Assembly (NCBI RefSeq): GCF_900547205.1
Contig: NZ_URFY01000047.1
Location: forward strand, 1-34,809
Direction of reading: 5' to 3'
DNA from: an uncultured Bacteroides sp.
GTDB taxonomy: Bacteria > Bacteroidota > Bacteroidia > Bacteroidales > Bacteroidaceae
DNA length: 34,809 bases
Positions 31,673 to 34,809 of this stretch are shown in pieces. Within the stretch, counting starts at the first letter, position 1, and each line of letters begins with the position of its first letter. Both the position numbers and the translations under genes were made by a program. Under the pieces are notes generated by a model that was not told where the DNA came from, ran no database searches, and saw nothing but the letters and a program-made list of their open reading frames with translations.

Positions 31673-32121
31673 CACAAGGAATTGTAGTCCGGGATATCTC
31701 TAAGAAAGGTATAACTCTGGTGCTCATAATCCATCCGGCAACAATAATGCTGCATCCCGTTGCTGACAATCAGATAGTCCACCTTCAGCACCATATTATA
31801 ACGGGTAATCTGATCGAATACTGCTTGCGTTATTTCTATATGCGGAGCTTTATATTCCACAATCATGCGAGCGGATAAGTCCCTGCGGTAGAGCACCGTA
31901 TCGCATCGTTTGGTCGTTCCGTTCAACTTTACCATCACTTCATTTGCCAAGAGAGCACTCGGATATCCTTTGTGCGCAATAAGAAAGTGAACAAAGTGCT
32001 GTCGCACCCATTCTTCAGGAGTAAGGGCAACAAAACGTTTGCGAATGACGTCGAAAATTACATTTTTTCCGTTACGTACGTTTATTTTAGTGTCGAATAC
32101 TGGTAGGTTTAACGATAACAT
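31672..32121 (-). CDS. Stand-alone HsdR N-terminal-type nuclease-fold protein
   Basis: This 149-residue protein corresponds to the HSDR_N_2 domain alone. The PD-(D/E)xK outline is visible: an upstream Glu in ALLANEVMVKLNG, Asp in KRCDTVLYRRDLS, and the ARMIVEYKAP strand with Glu-x-Lys. A Gln in AVFDQITRYN follows, as in motif III (QxxxY) of restriction nucleases. No helicase motor, specificity or methylase gene is nearby, so it is not a type I restriction system. Such single-domain proteins are common in Bacteroidetes next to housekeeping genes and their role is unknown. It is divergent from amn. Confidence 0.8.
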   Translation of the reverse strand: MLSLNLPVFDTKINVRNGKNVIFDVIRKRFVALTPEEWVRQHFVHFLIAHKGYPSALLANEVMVKLNGTTKRCDTVLYRRDLSARMIVEYKAPHIEITQAVFDQITRYNMVLKVDYLIVSNGMQHYCCRMDYEHQSYTFLRDIPDYNSL

Positions 32122-32125
32122 TTAT

Positions 32126-32133
32126 TATTTTTG
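32126..32133 (+). promoter_or_regulatory. -7 box of amn-holA promoter
   Basis: TATTTTTG matches the consensus 52 nt before the amn ATG. Confidence 0.5.
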
Positions 32134-32166
32134 TAAGTTAAATAACGGTTTCCATCATTGGAGCCA

Positions 32167-32174
32167 CAAATTTA
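32167..32174 (-). promoter_or_regulatory. -7 box of the HsdR-N gene
   Basis: The minus strand reads TAAATTTG (consensus), 46 nt before the HsdR-N ATG. It lies to the right of the amn box, so the two divergent transcripts would overlap by about 20 nt. Confidence 0.5.
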
Positions 32175-32184
32175 ATAGATTAAT

Positions 32185-32961
32185 ATGAAAACGAAAGAAG
32201 AAATCGTAGCTAATTGGCTACCCCGTTACACAAAACGTAACCTGGAGGATTTTGGAGAGTATATCCTGCTGACTAACTTCAGCAAGTACGTAGAGATTTT
32301 CGCTAACCGATTCGATGTTCCTATTCTAGGCAGAGATGCCAATATGATTTCTGCCAGCGCGGAAGGCATTACCATAATCAACTTCGGCATGGGAAGCCCC
32401 AACGCCGCCATCATCATGGATTTATTGGGAGCTGTGCATCCCAAAGCCTGCCTGTTTCTGGGAAAATGTGGAGGTATCGACAAGAAAAACCAGATTGGAG
32501 ACTTGATTCTTCCGCTTGCCGCTATCCGTGGCGAAGGAACTTCCAACGATTATTTCCCTCCCGAAGTGCCCGCTCTGCCCGCATTTATGTTGCAGCGTGC
32601 TGTTTCATCAGCCATCCGCGACCATGCCCGCGACTATTGGACGGGAACCGTATATACCACCAACCGTCGTATCTGGGAACATGATGAAGCATTCAAAGAA
32701 TATCTGAAAAAGACACGTGCAATGGCTGTCGACATGGAAACGGCAACTTTGTTCAGTTGTGGTTTTGCCAATCATATCCCTACCGGTGCATTGCTGCTGG
32801 TTTCCGACCAGCCCATGACTCCCGAAGGTGTCAAAACCGATAAGAGTGATAATCTGGTGACCAGAAATTACGTGGAAGAGCATGTTGAAATCGGCATCGC
32901 CTCACTCCGCATGATTCTGGATGAAAAGAAGACAGTAAAACACTTGAAATTCGACTGGTAA
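32185..32961 (+). CDS. amn: AMP nucleosidase (short form)
   Basis: This 258-residue enzyme hydrolyses AMP to adenine and ribose 5-phosphate. It has the purine nucleoside phosphorylase fold: TIINFGMGSPNAAIIMDLL (about 62-80) for phosphate binding, LFLGKCGGIDKKNQIGDLIL near 92-111, and the base/ribose-binding AMAVDMETATLFSCGF near 176-191 with Glu in MET. An acidic catalytic residue is expected in VSDQPMTPEG. It lacks the N-terminal regulatory domain of the ~480-residue E. coli Amn, as is usual for Bacteroidetes. holA follows after 13 nt and is probably co-transcribed. Confidence 0.9.
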   Translation: MKTKEEIVANWLPRYTKRNLEDFGEYILLTNFSKYVEIFANRFDVPILGRDANMISASAEGITIINFGMGSPNAAIIMDLLGAVHPKACLFLGKCGGIDKKNQIGDLILPLAAIRGEGTSNDYFPPEVPALPAFMLQRAVSSAIRDHARDYWTGTVYTTNRRIWEHDEAFKEYLKKTRAMAVDMETATLFSCGFANHIPTGALLLVSDQPMTPEGVKTDKSDNLVTRNYVEEHVEIGIASLRMILDEKKTVKHLKFDW

Positions 32962-32974
32962 CCCCGATACTATT

Positions 32975-33994
32975 ATGGCAAAACAAGAGCTAACGTGTGA
33001 TGATATTCTCAAAGAGTTGAGGGCAAAGCAGTATCGTCCCATTTACTACCTGATGGGCGAAGAGTCCTACTACATCGACTTAATTGCAGATTACATTATC
33101 GACAATGTGCTGAACGAAACGGAAAAAGAGTTCAACCTGACAGTAGTGTATGGAGCCGATGTGGATGTGGCAACTATCATAAATGCTGCCAAGCGCTATC
33201 CTATGATGTCCGAACATCAAGTGGTGGTAGTGAAAGAGGCGCAAGCTGTGCGCAATATGGAAGAGTTGTCTTACTATCTTCAGAAGCCACTGCATTCTAC
33301 GATTTTGGTGATATGCCATAAGCATGGCACGCTGGATCGTAGGAAGAAACTGGCAGTAGAAGTAGAAAAGACAGGCGTCCTGTTTGAATCCAAAAAGATA
33401 AAGGATGCACAACTTCCGGGTTTTATATCTTCGTACATGAAACGAAAAGGCGTAGATATGGAGCCTAAGGCAACTGCTATGCTTGCCGACTTTGTTGGCT
33501 CGGATTTAAGCCGACTGACGGGAGAACTAGATAAACTAATCATCACCTTACCCGCAAGCCAGAAGCGCGTAACTCCCGAACAGATAGAAAAGAATATCGG
33601 AATTAGCAAGGATTATAATAATTTCGAATTGCGCAGCGCATTAGTGGAAAAGGATATATTGAAGGCAAACAAAATAATAAAATACTTTGAGGAAAACCCC
33701 AAAACGAATCCTATACAGATGACGCTTTCATTATTGTTCAGTTTTTACTCCAACCTGATGCTGGCATATTATGCGCCTGATAAAACAGAGCAGGGAATTG
33801 CTACTATGCTCGGATTAAGAACTCCATGGCAAGCCAGAGATTATATGGCTGCAATGCGCAAATATAGTGGAGTAAAGACAATGCAAATCGTCGGAGAAAT
33901 ACGATATGCTGACGCAAAATCAAAAGGTGCTCAGAACAGTTCAATGTCCGACGGAGATATTCTCCGTGAGTTAGTGTTTAAAATTCTGCATTAA
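32975..33994 (+). CDS. holA: DNA polymerase III subunit delta
   Basis: This 339-residue protein is the clamp-loader delta subunit, which opens the beta sliding clamp. The N-terminal AAA+-like domain begins CDDILKELRAKQYRPIYYLM with the DNA_pol3_delta family sequence GEESYYIDLIADYI. The middle domain has the family's DLSRLTGELDKLIITLP near 175-191 and IEKNIGISKDYNNFELRSAL near 207-226. The C-terminal helical collar domain follows (LLFSFYSNLMLAYY). As in other delta subunits there is no Walker A motif. It is second in the operon with amn and ends with a clear terminator. Confidence 0.95.
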   Translation: MAKQELTCDDILKELRAKQYRPIYYLMGEESYYIDLIADYIIDNVLNETEKEFNLTVVYGADVDVATIINAAKRYPMMSEHQVVVVKEAQAVRNMEELSYYLQKPLHSTILVICHKHGTLDRRKKLAVEVEKTGVLFESKKIKDAQLPGFISSYMKRKGVDMEPKATAMLADFVGSDLSRLTGELDKLIITLPASQKRVTPEQIEKNIGISKDYNNFELRSALVEKDILKANKIIKYFEENPKTNPIQMTLSLLFSFYSNLMLAYYAPDKTEQGIATMLGLRTPWQARDYMAAMRKYSGVKTMQIVGEIRYADAKSKGAQNSSMSDGDILRELVFKILH

Positions 33995-34020
33995 CGCTGA
34001 TACATACTATCAAATATTAT

Positions 34021-34067
34021 AAGGCATATACTTTTATTATTGATGAAATAAGGTATATGCCTTTTTT
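34021..34067 (+). terminator. Intrinsic terminator of the amn-holA operon
   Basis: Arms AAGGCATATAC (34021-34031) and GTATATGCCTT (34053-34063) pair over 11 bp with a 21-nt loop, followed by a T-run (34062-34067). Confidence 0.88.
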
Positions 34068-34809
34068 ATAGCCTATCAAACGCTTATAAATCTAATGTAA
34101 GCCTAATCCACATATTAAGCAATCTCCTTTACAAAATAAGCAGCTTTCTTTATCTTCTAGAGTCCTCAGTTTATAAATAGCATACACGAAACTTTCACTC
34201 CATCTTCTTATCGAAGTTTGGAAAATTAAGCCATTCAAGCACTATCTCTTTCTCAGCCATTTTTCAATAATGGGTGACTAATGATTTACAATTATGTTAA
34301 TTTCAGACACTCATCTCTTCCAGACTTATTAGTAAGTCTTTTGATGGTAAAAGAGAGAAAACACTCACTTAATTAGAAAACGTAATATATCATTTTGCTA
34401 ATTCTGGGACTATTTTAGTGAAAAAATGCCTTCTTCTTCTAGTTCAACTAAGATTATATACCTATAAAATCAATATAAAACATTGGTTATTAACTTTTTA
34501 TATCCAAAATACCCCTCGTAGAATCGAAAAAATACAATAATAAGTAGAGGAGTACGGAAATATTGCAAGGATTTGCAATTATAAAGAAAGTGTAAAGGAA
34601 GATTAGCTTAAATTATCCATTTACACAGGTGAAATTCACTTTCTGTCCTTCATAATATTGCTTTTGCAACTGATTTTATATATATTAGTGAAACCAAATG
34701 AGTAGATAAGTGAATACTACAAATGTGAATACAATACATATGTAACCAAGAAAGACAATTCACATTTATATACAACCCTCTATTACAATATTAATACACT
34801 GTATATAGA
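34068..34809. other. AT-rich stretch without a recognisable gene
   Basis: About 740 bases contain no frame of 60 codons or more. There is an inverted repeat AAATGTGAAT (34721-34730) / ATTCACATTT (34758-34767) with a 27-nt spacer and a few short A/T runs. On the minus strand a 21-residue frame (MAEKEIVLEWLNFPNFDKKM, about 34200-34265) and an overlapping frame with CLFCKGDCLIC could be a decayed small gene, but I cannot support it. The region may be the upstream control region of a gene beyond the window. Confidence 0.4.

Noticed and set aside
31672..32121. Type I restriction-modification system
   Set aside because: Only the HsdR N-terminal domain is present; no motor domain, HsdM or HsdS anywhere in the window.
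34130..34265. Short minus-strand frames with a CxxCx3CxxC pattern (CLFCKGDCLIC)
   Set aside because: Two overlapping frames would have to be joined by a frameshift, the cysteine frame lacks a start codon, and the total is about 55 residues in AT-rich DNA; evidence is too thin.
34721..34767. 10-bp inverted repeat AAATGTGAAT/ATTCACATTT as a second invertible segment
   Set aside because: The spacer is only 27 nt, the repeat is short and AT-rich, and no promoter or gene is in view at the window edge.

Overview
The window comes from a Bacteroides chromosome, probably close to the B. thetaiotaomicron / B. ovatus group. The evidence is a SusC/SusD outer-membrane pair with its own surface lipoprotein, a bacterial serine palmitoyltransferase (Bacteroides makes sphingolipids), repeated matches to the Bacteroides -7 promoter box TAnnTTTG upstream of genes, few Shine-Dalgarno sequences, and DUF4891 and DUF1735 proteins. 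The species assignment is inference.

Layout. 1-147: the right end of an ISL3/ISAon1-like insertion sequence. 194-359: tRNA-Pro(UGG) with terminator and promoter. 444-1181: a methyltransferase. 1269-1416: an array of degenerate 21-nt repeats. 1544-1738: a small acidic protein. 1761-2550: relics of a histidine kinase and an FtsX-type ABC permease. 2557-9128: an orphan susC-susD-lipoprotein operon read leftwards. 9291-9565: a 275-bp segment bounded by perfect 19-bp inverted repeats that carries the only consensus -7 box near susC, pointing away from it. I read this as an invertible promoter caught in the OFF orientation.

9749-17102 is housekeeping: serine palmitoyltransferase divergent from a lipid kinase, then aspS and a GtrA protein, then on the other strand DUF2148 - aguA - aguB (agmatine to putrescine). 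17223-18465 is an AT-rich accessory patch with a uracil-DNA-glycosylase-like protein, a zinc-ribbon membrane protein and a 59-residue membrane peptide. 18508-18750 holds a long rod-shaped RNA with its own promoter and U-tract, in the style of 6S RNA. A WYL regulator follows, divergent from fetA-fetB, a 96-residue unknown and an EamA transporter. A 22-nt tandem repeat array (22596-22755) separates the transporter from two tandem DUF4891 lipoproteins. Then come a Nif3-like protein and a coiled-coil zinc-ribbon protein, a complete RND efflux operon in the order OMF-MFP-RND, a hairpin/repeat terminator, a stand-alone HsdR-N nuclease-fold protein, amn and holA. The last 740 bp are AT-rich with no recognisable gene.

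The most interesting signals are not genes: the putative invertible promoter of the orphan SusCD operon, the 6S-like RNA, and the 21-22-nt periodic intergenic arrays that recur at three places with different sequences. All statements come from reading the sequence; no database search was run.
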